Positions 37,706 to 45,095 of a stretch of DNA of 50,895 bases are shown piece after piece; position 1 is the first letter of the stretch; every line of letters begins with the position of its first letter. The DNA lies in IMG/VR virus record IMGVR_UViG_3300023443_000116, positions 1-50,895 of that record; one strand, 5' to 3'. The notes under the pieces were generated by a model. That model was not told the DNA's origin and searched no databases. It saw only the letters and a list, made by a program, of their open reading frames with translations. A program made the translations under genes and the position numbers. The stretch is from a virus.

Positions 37706-38143
37706 CTAGGTTAAAATAGGTATAAAATAACCCATAATATTAATAAATATCGTAGCGTCATCAGTTTTAGCGTTGATGAATTTGCCTTCACTTGCTAGTA
37801 TATTTGTCGGCAAAAGTGTCACATCCTCACTTCTGATTAAAGCTTCCTCGAATAGAACTCTGTCTTCTGTTAAGGTAATGTCAGAAGTCCCTTCATAAAT
37901 AACTATGGTGGCGTCTATTGTATTGCTGACAAAGCGCCCTGCCTTGATTCTCATTCCGGTAATAACAAACTGTTTGCCTATTTGCGGTTGATAAAAATTA
38001 AATGCTGTATCAATTACGGATAATGATCGGAATTCTGCGAGATCATAGTCAAAAGGGGCCGTAATGACTTGTCCTACACTGGTTACACATGCTCTGTTCT
38101 TGGTGGCTCCCCTGCCGTCAACAATATGAACCGGACCAGTCAT
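37706..38143 (-). CDS. Virion structural protein
   Basis: 145 residues, beta-rich (GRGATKNRACVTSVGQVITA, FVITGMRIKAGRFVSNTIDA). Overlaps the preceding gene by ATGA. In the series of decoration-like genes between capsid and head-tail genes. Function not assignable. Confidence 0.65.
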   Translation of the reverse strand: MTGPVHIVDGRGATKNRACVTSVGQVITAPFDYDLAEFRSLSVIDTAFNFYQPQIGKQFVITGMRIKAGRFVSNTIDATIVIYEGTSDITLTEDRVLFEEALIRSEDVTLLPTNILASEGKFINAKTDDATIFINIMGYFIPILT

Positions 38144-38682
38144 TGAAAGTGACCAATAATTGTCACATCACAAGCCGCTACATCGCCTACAAAATCAACT
38201 CCTATAGAATCATTTGTGCCAAGGATTACAGCTCCGTCAAAGTTCACCGCGAGAGGCTGGCCAGTTGCCATTATCTCTCCAGATAAAATAATGCCTCCTT
38301 GCGTGTTGTTTGTTTCATCTCTAATTGCTGTTGCCTCTGCCACATTAGCACTTGAAGCATTAAAGTTTACTCCAGTTATGGCCGTGCCAGTAGGCGTGAC
38401 TTCTGTCGTTGGGAGGTGGATTATAACTCTGGTATCAGTGTCTGTTGATAAAATCACAACATCAATATGTAGCGCTTGAGTTGTTGAAATATTTTTAACC
38501 AGCAAAATTGTATCACCAACAGCAGGATCATAAGTTCCGCTTGCCCAAGAAAAAGCCCTTCCTCTGGTCAAAGAAGCAAATTCACACTCCCCCGTTACAA
38601 CTGCTTTTGTTAAAAGTTGTTTGTCAGTGTTAATCCTGGCAATAACACCAGTACCGCCGCCGTCCTCTATCTGAAATCCCAT
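38140..38682 (-). CDS. Virion structural protein
   Basis: 180 residues. The start MGFQIEDGGGTGVIARINTD and the middle TTQALHIDVVIL...GVNFNASSANVAEA share general layout with the next protein (38686), suggesting relatedness. Possibly a capsid fibre or decoration. Confidence 0.65.
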   Translation of the reverse strand: MGFQIEDGGGTGVIARINTDKQLLTKAVVTGECEFASLTRGRAFSWASGTYDPAVGDTILLVKNISTTQALHIDVVILSTDTDTRVIIHLPTTEVTPTGTAITGVNFNASSANVAEATAIRDETNNTQGGIILSGEIMATGQPLAVNFDGAVILGTNDSIGVDFVGDVAACDVTIIGHFQ

Positions 38683-38685
38683 TTT

Positions 38686-39285
38686 CTAATCCTCATTTGC
38701 CGGGTCATCCAGGTGACAAATGAATGCCGCATAGATTTCCATTGATGTGTTGCTAGGTTGCGGGGTTATCTTGACTCCGATTGTTTTACCTTTCGGCAGA
38801 ACTTCATCTATCGCAGCAAATAACCTGCTATTAGCAGTTTGAAAAATTAGAATATGGTCTTCACCATCCGTTAATGTATCTCCAGTGGCACCTTTAAAAG
38901 CATCAACCGCCAAAGTTTGGCTGCTGCCATAATTCCGGTTGGAATTCATGTCAACGTTAGTAGCACCTGAAACTATAGTGCCAACAGTAGGATTACGGAT
39001 AATGGTAACCATTGGAATGCTGCCAGCACCGCCAATACTAGGCCCCATGCCCACAGCAATAGCTGTAATATGGAAATCCCTCTCTTCGTTGTTCTTAACG
39101 TATAAAACCGGAGTTTGAACTGCGTCAGTTAAAGTTATAACTCCAGTGTTTATGTTATAAGAATTACCGTTCTTAGTGGCGTTGTGGTCAGCGGGAACGT
39201 TAACTGCCTGGACATGCGATCTATTATTCGCATCGACCTTTTGCAGAAACGCTGAACCAGTGCCATCGCGTATCATATCGGGCAT
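38686..39285 (-). CDS. Virion structural protein
   Basis: 199 residues. MIRDGTGSAFLQKVDANNRS then NINTGVITLTDAVQTPVLYV and GATNVDMNSNRNYGSS; a family seen in many environmental phages beside the beta-helix protein. Likely a distant paralogue of 38140. Confidence 0.65.
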   Translation of the reverse strand: MPDMIRDGTGSAFLQKVDANNRSHVQAVNVPADHNATKNGNSYNINTGVITLTDAVQTPVLYVKNNEERDFHITAIAVGMGPSIGGAGSIPMVTIIRNPTVGTIVSGATNVDMNSNRNYGSSQTLAVDAFKGATGDTLTDGEDHILIFQTANSRLFAAIDEVLPKGKTIGVKITPQPSNTSMEIYAAFICHLDDPANED

Positions 39286-39301
39286 TTTCTACCTCTTCTT
39301 G

Positions 39302-39475
39302 TTATATGTCTTCTTTAGTGAAATGATTGTCAGTCAATATCTCCATGTGTAAGTTTAATATTTGTAGTTCCTTTAAAATAGCATTCAAAAGAATCATTGC
39401 GTTATCGTCTTCAACAGGGGTTTCTCCCTTGGTACCTTCGATAGTGCTTTTGGGGCCTAATTTATCTAAACTCAT
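39302..39475 (-). CDS. Hypothetical small protein
   Basis: 57 residues from ATG 39475, which overlaps the preceding stop (ATGA). MSLDKLGPKSTIEGTKGETP then a leucine-rich helix NAMILLNAILKELQILNLHM. Common as a short helix-forming virion accessory; unknown. Confidence 0.6.
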   Translation of the reverse strand: MSLDKLGPKSTIEGTKGETPVEDDNAMILLNAILKELQILNLHMEILTDNHFTKEDI

Positions 39476-39726
39476 CCCAACACCCATATCCTGTAGGGAA
39501 CGCTAGTACCATCTATAATGATGGTCTTGGCAATAAAATCCAAAGCGAGGGTTTCCGTACTTTTTAATGTCGCGAAATCCTGGGAAGCCTTAAACTTGTA
39601 AGACAAATCATTAGAAGCGTGGTCGTTGGTAATTACTATTCTTCTTGATTTTCTCGCAAATGTTAAGGTGGTTTCAGTTGTTACGGTTGCCTCAAAAGGT
39701 TCAAGGTTCGCGTATGTGGTTTGCAT
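39472..39726 (-). CDS. Small virion protein
   Basis: 84 residues of alternating strands (VTTETTLTFARKSRRIVITN, DLSYKFKASQDFATL) ending VPYRIWVLG. Resembles short beta-sandwich phage proteins. No ribosome binding site stronger than GGAACC upstream. Confidence 0.6.
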   Translation of the reverse strand: MQTTYANLEPFEATVTTETTLTFARKSRRIVITNDHASNDLSYKFKASQDFATLKSTETLALDFIAKTIIIDGTSVPYRIWVLG

Positions 39727-39759
39727 TTAGATTGCTCATAGGTTGGTTCCTACTTTTTA

Positions 39760-39870
39760 TTATTTTTGTTTTTCTTGGGCCGTCCACCTGTCTCTTTTAG
39801 CCTGAAGCAGGGCGCGTATCTCGTCTAAAAGCTTGATAATTTCATCGCCCTGTTCCTTGGTAAGTGACAT
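39760..39870 (-). CDS. Hypothetical 36-residue helical protein
   Basis: TATGGAGATTTAA precedes ATG 39870. MSLTKEQGDEIIKLLDEIRA then LLQAKRDRWTAQEKQK is an uninterrupted amphipathic helix. First gene after the terminator at 39883. Confidence 0.6.
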   Translation of the reverse strand: MSLTKEQGDEIIKLLDEIRALLQAKRDRWTAQEKQK

Positions 39871-39882
39871 TTAAATCTCCAT

Positions 39883-39909
39883 AAAGAAAGCGAGGCCCGA
39901 AGGCCCCGC
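39883..39909 (-). terminator. Rho-independent terminator after the beta-helix gene
   Basis: On the minus strand GCGGGGCC (39902-39909), a UUCG loop and GGCCTCGC (39890-39897) form eight pairs (one G-U) followed by TTTCTTT. It lies seven bases after the stop of the 39917-40876 gene, dividing the capsid genes from the fibre genes. Probably partial, since downstream late genes have no clear promoter here. Confidence 0.8.
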
Positions 39910-39916
39910 GTTATCG

Positions 39917-40876
39917 TTAAACAGCAAGTGCGTCTGCAACTGTATCGACTTCCTGAGAAATAAATACAGCACCGTGGTTAACGGTTTCAACAGCAGTTCC
40001 GCCCTTGGTTGTGCAGTTCATCAAGAGAACATCACCACCTGCGGCGGCTACAACGTCAAGCAACTCTGCCATGGCTGTCCCACCACCCTGGATATCATTC
40101 CAGAACAAACAGTCCTTAAAGATACAGAAGCGGTCAATACCACTAGACCCTATCAGCAAAAGCTGTGGGGTTGTGGCATCACTTCTACCATAAATCAGGC
40201 AACCCTCGAAGACATTCCGGGTTGAAGCCCCGGTAATCTCGATTTCAGCCGAAGCAGCACTCCTTGCAATGGTGTCAAGGCCAATCGCACAATGCTTGAA
40301 GAAATGCTCACCATTGCCGGAACCACCGGTAATTTTGAGTGACCTCATGCTTGCGCTATCAGCACCAGTAGCGTTTCCGCCACCAGCTATATGACAGTTG
40401 ATAAAGACATTCCGTTCCCCAGTAATCTCAACACAAATATTAGCAGCATTCGTGGCGAAATTCTGGAAAAGGTGAAGGTTTTGAAACTGACACCCGCTAC
40501 CGCTTACGGTAAGGATAGGTGTTACATCGCTAGTACCACTCGCCGGTGATATTCTGGCCCTTTGAGCAATAAAGCCCGAAGCCGCGACACCAATTAAGTG
40601 AGTGGCGTTTTTCGACCATGTAATTGTAGCGGTTTCTCTTGCTGTGCCAGAAGTCGCCCCGTTACCCATAAGGTAAACAACATCATTGCGACCTGCGGTA
40701 CAAAGTGAATGAGCTTTGCTTAGAGTCTTCAAAGCTCGTTTTGGTGTTAAGCCGGTATTGCCGTCAGATCCGTCATCTCCATCAACGAAGAAGGATTTAG
40801 AGTCCATGCCGAACAACGGCCCGAGGACGGGCACACCAACAGAGGTAATGCCGCCCGGAAAGTTAGTTAGTCCCAT
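39917..40876 (-). CDS. Right-handed beta-helix virion protein
   Basis: 319 residues. SFFVDGDDGSDGNTGLTPKR and LKTLSKAHSLCTAGRNDVVY (the VYLMGNG lead-in) are shared by a large environmental phage family, followed by repeated short coils with ITGERNVFINCHIAGG, HFFKHCAIGLD and RNVFEGCLIYGRSD typical of parallel beta helices. Located next to the capsid gene and followed by a terminator, so probably abundant; a head fibre or decoration trimer. Confidence 0.75.
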   Translation of the reverse strand: MGLTNFPGGITSVGVPVLGPLFGMDSKSFFVDGDDGSDGNTGLTPKRALKTLSKAHSLCTAGRNDVVYLMGNGATSGTARETATITWSKNATHLIGVAASGFIAQRARISPASGTSDVTPILTVSGSGCQFQNLHLFQNFATNAANICVEITGERNVFINCHIAGGGNATGADSASMRSLKITGGSGNGEHFFKHCAIGLDTIARSAASAEIEITGASTRNVFEGCLIYGRSDATTPQLLLIGSSGIDRFCIFKDCLFWNDIQGGGTAMAELLDVVAAAGGDVLLMNCTTKGGTAVETVNHGAVFISQEVDTVADALAV

Positions 40877-40957
40877 TTTTAGTCTCCTAAGTTAATCGCC
40901 ACAGCCGGAGTAGCCAGGGTTGACTTCCCCATGGCGAAAGTTAGATTTCTTAGTTAT

Positions 40958-41716
40958 TTAAGAAAGGTAGTCTATTGCAGCTTTCAAAGACTCCTTTGAA
41001 TCTCTGAAAAGCCCGAGGCCACGGTTACACTGAGAACAGAGAAGGCCTCTTATTTTTCCTGTCTCATGACAGTGATCTACTGCCAAACTAAAGTGTTCAT
41101 CCTTTTTCTTGCAAATCGCACAGGTTCCGTTTTGCGCAGAATACATTTGCCGATATTGTTTCCCAGTTATTCCAAACCTTCTTTTAAGTTCATATTCCTT
41201 ATGTTTTTCCTTTTTTAAACCTCTAGAGGCTCTTTGAAATCTAGCCTGATAAGTCTTATTATCTTCTCCAGGATGTTTTTCTATTATACTTCGCTTCCAA
41301 ATAAAGTTATTGGGGCCAATGGGCTTTGATTCATCCGCCGCAAAAAGTTTATGTTTTTTAGAAGGTCTTTGACCCACATCAGCAACAAATTGAAGAAAAT
41401 CATTTTGCCATTCAGGGGCTATCTTTTTAATACCTCTGTGGCGATAAAGCCATGACCATGCATTGCCTAAAGGATGTTTGTTAATTGCACCCCAAGAATC
41501 AGGACGAGTCTGCTTGGTATGCCCATGTTTTCTTAATCTTTGACGATGTTTATCACAAAGGCCGTGAGAAACTACATAATCTGTGCAATCAGTTATAGAA
41601 CAGTTGCTTCGCTTACTTCTGTCAACATTGCTTCTTTTCCATCTGCTATAGCAAGCATCACACATGCCTCTAGCGACAATTCTTTTATCTCGTTTGCACG
41701 ATTTACAATTAGACAT
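40958..41716 (-). CDS. Recombination endonuclease VII-like HNH protein
   Basis: 252 residues. Two N-terminal zinc-finger-like segments (CKSCKRDKRIVARGMCDACY, CSITDCTDYVVSHGLCDKHR) precede an endonuclease VII core: CAICKKKDEHFSLAVDHCHE, TGKIRGLLCSQCNRGLGLF and a final AAIDYL helix. It interrupts the capsid gene block and has its own hairpin-controlled start, so it behaves as a free-standing homing gene rather than a T4 gp49-type resolvase. Confidence 0.85.
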   Translation of the reverse strand: MSNCKSCKRDKRIVARGMCDACYSRWKRSNVDRSKRSNCSITDCTDYVVSHGLCDKHRQRLRKHGHTKQTRPDSWGAINKHPLGNAWSWLYRHRGIKKIAPEWQNDFLQFVADVGQRPSKKHKLFAADESKPIGPNNFIWKRSIIEKHPGEDNKTYQARFQRASRGLKKEKHKEYELKRRFGITGKQYRQMYSAQNGTCAICKKKDEHFSLAVDHCHETGKIRGLLCSQCNRGLGLFRDSKESLKAAIDYLS

Positions 41717-41751
41717 AGGCTTCTCCTTAGTTTTTACACTAAGAAGAGCCT
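41717..41751 (-). promoter_or_regulatory. Hairpin sequestering the ribosome binding site of the endonuclease VII-like gene
   Basis: On the minus strand the arms 41751-41738 and 41731-41717 form 14 pairs (one G-U, one A bulge) around loop GTAAAA. The 3' arm contains AAGGAGAAG, the Shine-Dalgarno for ATG 41716. In transcripts from upstream capsid genes the site would be hidden. Confidence 0.75.
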
Positions 41752-41775
41752 ACATCAATGGTTGGTTTGTGTCAA
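41747..41775 (-). promoter_or_regulatory. Candidate internal promoter of the endonuclease VII-like gene
   Basis: Minus-strand TTGACA (41770-41775), 17-bp spacer, TAGGCT (41747-41752). The -35 is perfect and the -10 weak. Initiation near 41740 would remove most of the hairpin's 5' arm and free the ribosome binding site. Confidence 0.45.
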
Positions 41776-41779
41776 GTGG

Positions 41780-42685
41780 TCACGCGCCCGGGCTTCCGAA
41801 CATCCCGCGCCAGTCTGACCATCCACTTGAATAACGATCATCAGCCTTGGCTTTTGCGTTGCCAGTGTCGAAGTCGTTATCACGCTGGAAGCGCTTTTCC
41901 CTGCGGTTGAAGTGAGTCATACCTTCAGGGGCGTTGGTCTGGATAAAGAAAGCGTCCGTATCCGTCAGGTATGGATTAACCAATATACCTTCAGGGAACG
42001 CGCCAGTTGAACGCAATGCGTTTATAGCGTTGTTAGCGGTATCGTTCTGCAAGATTGATTCCAGAATACGATGAGATTCAAATTCTCCTTCATTCGGGAC
42101 AATCAGCATCTTTGGCTGAATAGCAATGGTCAACCCTTTCGAGTTGGTTGCTTTCCTCGTTTGGATAACGAGGTCCTCCAAAGCCGCTTCTGACAAGTCA
42201 GCAGCAGTAGCGATGTGGTTGGATTGCGTACCGTCATCGGTAATATGAGCTGTTGACAGAAGTTCAACACCGTCAGCACCAGTGAAGTTGGAATCAAACG
42301 CGTTATTTAAATGATTCGCGTGGATTACCTCCTTACCTTGGCGCATCGAGAAAGCTAATCTTCCTGCACGTCTCATGCCTACCTCTTCGTAGAGATCGTC
42401 TTCCATTTCTTCCTCGGTGACAATATAACCAAGAGCATACACGGTATGTGTATAATCCTCGATGTCGCCCTGGAATTCATCTTCATAGGAAACCGAAGCC
42501 CCCTGTGGTTTGATGACAGGAAGGCCGAAGCCTTTGATTTCAGGTACACGCTCAAATGCCTTATTGGATGATTCTATGGCAAAAATCTGAGTCCAAATCT
42601 CAGGCTTTTCATCATATTTTGCACCAAAAAAGGCATGGACTCCCGGCCATAGGGCAACGGGATGATTACCAGTAGTAATTGTCAT
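41780..42685 (-). CDS. Major capsid protein (Mu gpT-like HK97 fold)
   Basis: 301 residues. WPGVHAFFGAKYDEKPEIWT, FGLPVIKPQGASVSYEDEFQ and the E-loop-like region GYIVTEEEMEDDLYEEVGMR with a later NPYLTDTDAFFIQTNAPEGM match Mu gpT-type major head proteins. TAGGAGGTAGGT precedes the ATG. It follows a scaffold gene and a decoration gene, as expected. Confidence 0.85.
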   Translation of the reverse strand: MTITTGNHPVALWPGVHAFFGAKYDEKPEIWTQIFAIESSNKAFERVPEIKGFGLPVIKPQGASVSYEDEFQGDIEDYTHTVYALGYIVTEEEMEDDLYEEVGMRRAGRLAFSMRQGKEVIHANHLNNAFDSNFTGADGVELLSTAHITDDGTQSNHIATAADLSEAALEDLVIQTRKATNSKGLTIAIQPKMLIVPNEGEFESHRILESILQNDTANNAINALRSTGAFPEGILVNPYLTDTDAFFIQTNAPEGMTHFNRREKRFQRDNDFDTGNAKAKADDRYSSGWSDWRGMFGSPGA

Positions 42686-42694
42686 ACCTACCTC

Positions 42695-43270
42695 CTATAA
42701 ACCAGTTGTGGATTTAAGTTCATGCTCGTTAAGCATTACAATCCATTGGGCGTTAGTGCCAAGAGCGTTGTTGATAATGGGCGCAATTCTGAGCAATCTC
42801 AGTTGAGCACTAGCTGTGCCCTTTGAAGCATCAGAATCAATTTCCATAGCGGAAAGGCCCGTTACGGCAGACCCCGTACCTGGTATCAAATCAATATTCA
42901 ATCCGGTATCCGTAATGGCTAAAGCACCGCCATCAGAATCTTCCTGAATAATGAAAAGTTGGTAAGGGTCGTCTAATATCCAGACAAAATCAGCCGTCAA
43001 AGCTGGCGAGTGTATCGTGCCTGGAGAGTCTGGGTTTTCTTTCCTGACCCCCATAAAAATACCGCGAATGGGATTATCTGCGTCTGCCTGTTCGACAATC
43101 GGTGTCGAATGTTCGTCAGTATGTGCAGTCCCAGTCGTGGTGACAGCATCTCCGACAAAGAGAGCCTGCCCGTCCAAAACGTCTTTATAGTAAAGGTTTA
43201 ACTGCCCAGTCGTAACATGACCGAGCGCGTTTACAGGTCGAAAACCGCGTGGCGCATCTGCATTTGCCAT
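42695..43270 (-). CDS. Capsid decoration / minor head protein
   Basis: 191 residues. MANADAPRGFRPVNALGHVT then LNLYYKDVLDGQALFVGDAV is the start of a widespread phage head protein family encoded beside the capsid. Beta-rich. AACTTAGGAGAAAACAC precedes the ATG. Probably a decoration protein. Confidence 0.72.
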   Translation of the reverse strand: MANADAPRGFRPVNALGHVTTGQLNLYYKDVLDGQALFVGDAVTTTGTAHTDEHSTPIVEQADADNPIRGIFMGVRKENPDSPGTIHSPALTADFVWILDDPYQLFIIQEDSDGGALAITDTGLNIDLIPGTGSAVTGLSAMEIDSDASKGTASAQLRLLRIAPIINNALGTNAQWIVMLNEHELKSTTGL

Positions 43271-43290
43271 GTGTTTTCTCCTAAGTTAAG

Positions 43291-43743
43291 TTATTTTTTA
43301 CCGATCTGTATCCCACTTGGAGGTACATATCGTCTGTCATCAGGACGCTCTTCGTGATGTCCAGTCTTCATTTCGTTTTGAAGAGCCTGGATTCCTTCAG
43401 ATTTTAGTTCCTGAATCGCTTCGTGTCTTTCCGTTACTATTTCCATTAAATATCCTTTTGTTCCGGGGCCTTCTCTCGTCATCCCCATATTGGCTCCCAA
43501 ACGGGAACCCTGAATCTTTCTGGTGGTTTCTTCTTCGCTGTCCACAACGAATTCATAACCTAACCTTTGGAGTTGAGCTATTCTGTCAGGTTTGTCCTTG
43601 ACAAATCTTCTGACATAACCGGGCCGTTGTCTGGCCTGTAACCTGATATTAAGACCGCTGATGTCAGTTTTTCTAAGCTCTTCCTTGTGTTGTTCCTTGG
43701 TTTTCCTTTTTGTGATGATTTTTTTTGTTTCCTTCGGTTTCAT
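43291..43743 (-). CDS. Head-region hypothetical protein
   Basis: 150 residues with a very basic N-terminus (MKPKETKKIITKRKTKEQHK), then RLQARQRPGYVRRFVKDKPD and a polar C-terminal half. Proteins with RPGYxxR...R...L...G(Y/W)EF occur in this place in many environmental podoviruses. Function unknown. Confidence 0.65.
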   Translation of the reverse strand: MKPKETKKIITKRKTKEQHKEELRKTDISGLNIRLQARQRPGYVRRFVKDKPDRIAQLQRLGYEFVVDSEEETTRKIQGSRLGANMGMTREGPGTKGYLMEIVTERHEAIQELKSEGIQALQNEMKTGHHEERPDDRRYVPPSGIQIGKK

Positions 43744-44534
43744 AATGCGTCCTCCATGTCATAAGACCTTTTATAGTCATCCATTGCTAGTTGCTTGTCA
43801 GCGTCAAACCCTTCCGTTCCGGTTTTGCCTGACTTTCCTTTATAGGCGCTGGATTTAGCCATTTTCGTTCCGTAACTTTCCATTGCTTTTTTGAATTCTG
43901 GTTCCATAGTTGCTTTCTTCGGGGCTAGTCGTTGCCCCTCTCCTTCTACAGCAGCAGGCTTTTCTCTTGCCTTGTTGCCAAAGTGTTCGGGATAAATCTT
44001 TGTCATTTCTTCATGCACCATATCGTAAACTGTTTCTATCGGTAATCCTGGGGTTTTTTGAATGATAAGTTTGGCTTCAAAAGCCGCAGACTGCATGACA
44101 TCCTGTCTCTTGTATTCAGGATGCTTCCCCAACCAAGTATTCAAATAGGCGAAATCAGCCGGAGATGTATACGGATCGGGTTCTTCTGCCTGTTTTTCGT
44201 AACCATCAATAGCAGTTTCCAATTTAGCTTCGTCACCTTCGGCAAGAGCCTCTTTAGCTGTTGCCTTAAACTCTTTAAGAGCTTCTGTCTTGGCGCGTTC
44301 ATCTCTGGTTTTATCTTGGGCCTTCATTCTTTCCAGAACGCCACTCAAGGCCTCGAATTGCTCATCCTGTTTTTTAATCTTGTCTGCTTGGATGCGTTCA
44401 GTCTTTGATCTTGATTCCCAAGTATCGGCATCTACCCAGTTTGTTTTATCACCTTTAAATTCACCCTCAGGAACCCAACCATGTTCTCTGGCAGTAACTT
44501 CAGTTTCAGTCTCCGTGTAAGTTTCTTCGTCCAT
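43740..44534 (-). CDS. Scaffolding protein
   Basis: 264 residues, acidic, mostly helical (KTERIQADKIKKQDEQFEAL, TEALKEFKATAKEALAEGDE), with HGWVPEGEFKG near the N-terminus, a lead-in common to podovirus scaffolds. Directly upstream of the capsid block and downstream of portal. Supports capsid assembly and leaves before maturation. Confidence 0.75.
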   Translation of the reverse strand: MDEETYTETETEVTAREHGWVPEGEFKGDKTNWVDADTWESRSKTERIQADKIKKQDEQFEALSGVLERMKAQDKTRDERAKTEALKEFKATAKEALAEGDEAKLETAIDGYEKQAEEPDPYTSPADFAYLNTWLGKHPEYKRQDVMQSAAFEAKLIIQKTPGLPIETVYDMVHEEMTKIYPEHFGNKAREKPAAVEGEGQRLAPKKATMEPEFKKAMESYGTKMAKSSAYKGKSGKTGTEGFDADKQLAMDDYKRSYDMEDAL

Positions 44535-44854
44535 TAGTCGCTCCTTTTAATAACTGCAATAACGTCCTCATCAGTGCAGATTTTGTGGTTCTTTTGTTCC
44601 GTGTCTACTATAATCCCGCAGTAGCGGGCGGTAATAACATAATCCCCAGGTTCAGGCATTGGCGCTCCCTTGTTGTATTCAAGAAAGGCTTCCGAACCCA
44701 TTGCAATAATCTTGGCTTTAGTTGAGGCAATATCCTTTTGATCTTTCACCTTTTCTGGGATAATTATCCCTCCTGGTGTCTTTTCTTCGGTTTGCTCCAT
44801 TGCAATCAGCAAATGTGGGCCGATTGGTATAATATCCTTATGATTCAAGTCCAT
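44534..44854 (-). CDS. groES: Phage-encoded GroES-like co-chaperonin
   Basis: 106 residues. IIPIGPHLLIAMEQTEEKTP, GGIIIPEK, then AKIIAMGSEAF, PEPGDYVITARYCG and DEDVIAVIKRSD follow the whole Cpn10 fold: N-terminal strand, mobile loop (EEKTPGGIIIPEK), roof, PGD turn and C-terminal strand. It is located between portal and scaffold, so it probably works with host GroEL to fold this capsid, like T4 gp31. Confidence 0.9.
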   Translation of the reverse strand: MDLNHKDIIPIGPHLLIAMEQTEEKTPGGIIIPEKVKDQKDIASTKAKIIAMGSEAFLEYNKGAPMPEPGDYVITARYCGIIVDTEQKNHKICTDEDVIAVIKRSD

Positions 44855-45095
44855 CTCTTTTTGCTTCCTTTACTACTTCTTCCATGCTTTCAATGACATC
44901 TTTGGCGTCCATTGCCCCCACTATATCTTCAATGGCTGCTAAATATTGTTTGTCTGATTTTTTTAAGCCAAGATTCCTATAGGCTTGGTATCTAATTGAT
45001 CGCGCCTTCTCCAGCAGGGACGTTCTGAAGTCCTGCGTCATTGGCAGGTCCAGCCACTCCCGGTGTTCCTCCAGCCACTCCTTTGGTTCTAACAT
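44838..45095 (-). CDS. Hypothetical protein overlapping the portal 3' end
   Basis: 85 residues from ATG 45095 behind CTAGGAGTGCTAG, starting MLEPKEWLEEHREWLDLPMT. Its first 104 bases lie inside the portal gene in another frame. Helical with acidic C-terminus. ATG 45041 is an alternative start but has no ribosome binding site. Confidence 0.65.
   Translation of the reverse strand: MLEPKEWLEEHREWLDLPMTQDFRTSLLEKARSIRYQAYRNLGLKKSDKQYLAAIEDIVGAMDAKDVIESMEEVVKEAKRDGLES

Noticed and set aside
40879-40932. 17-codon minus-strand frame between the beta-helix and endonuclease VII-like genes
   Set aside because: No ribosome binding site and no similarity to either neighbour's start, so unlike the orphans at 33658 and 11418.
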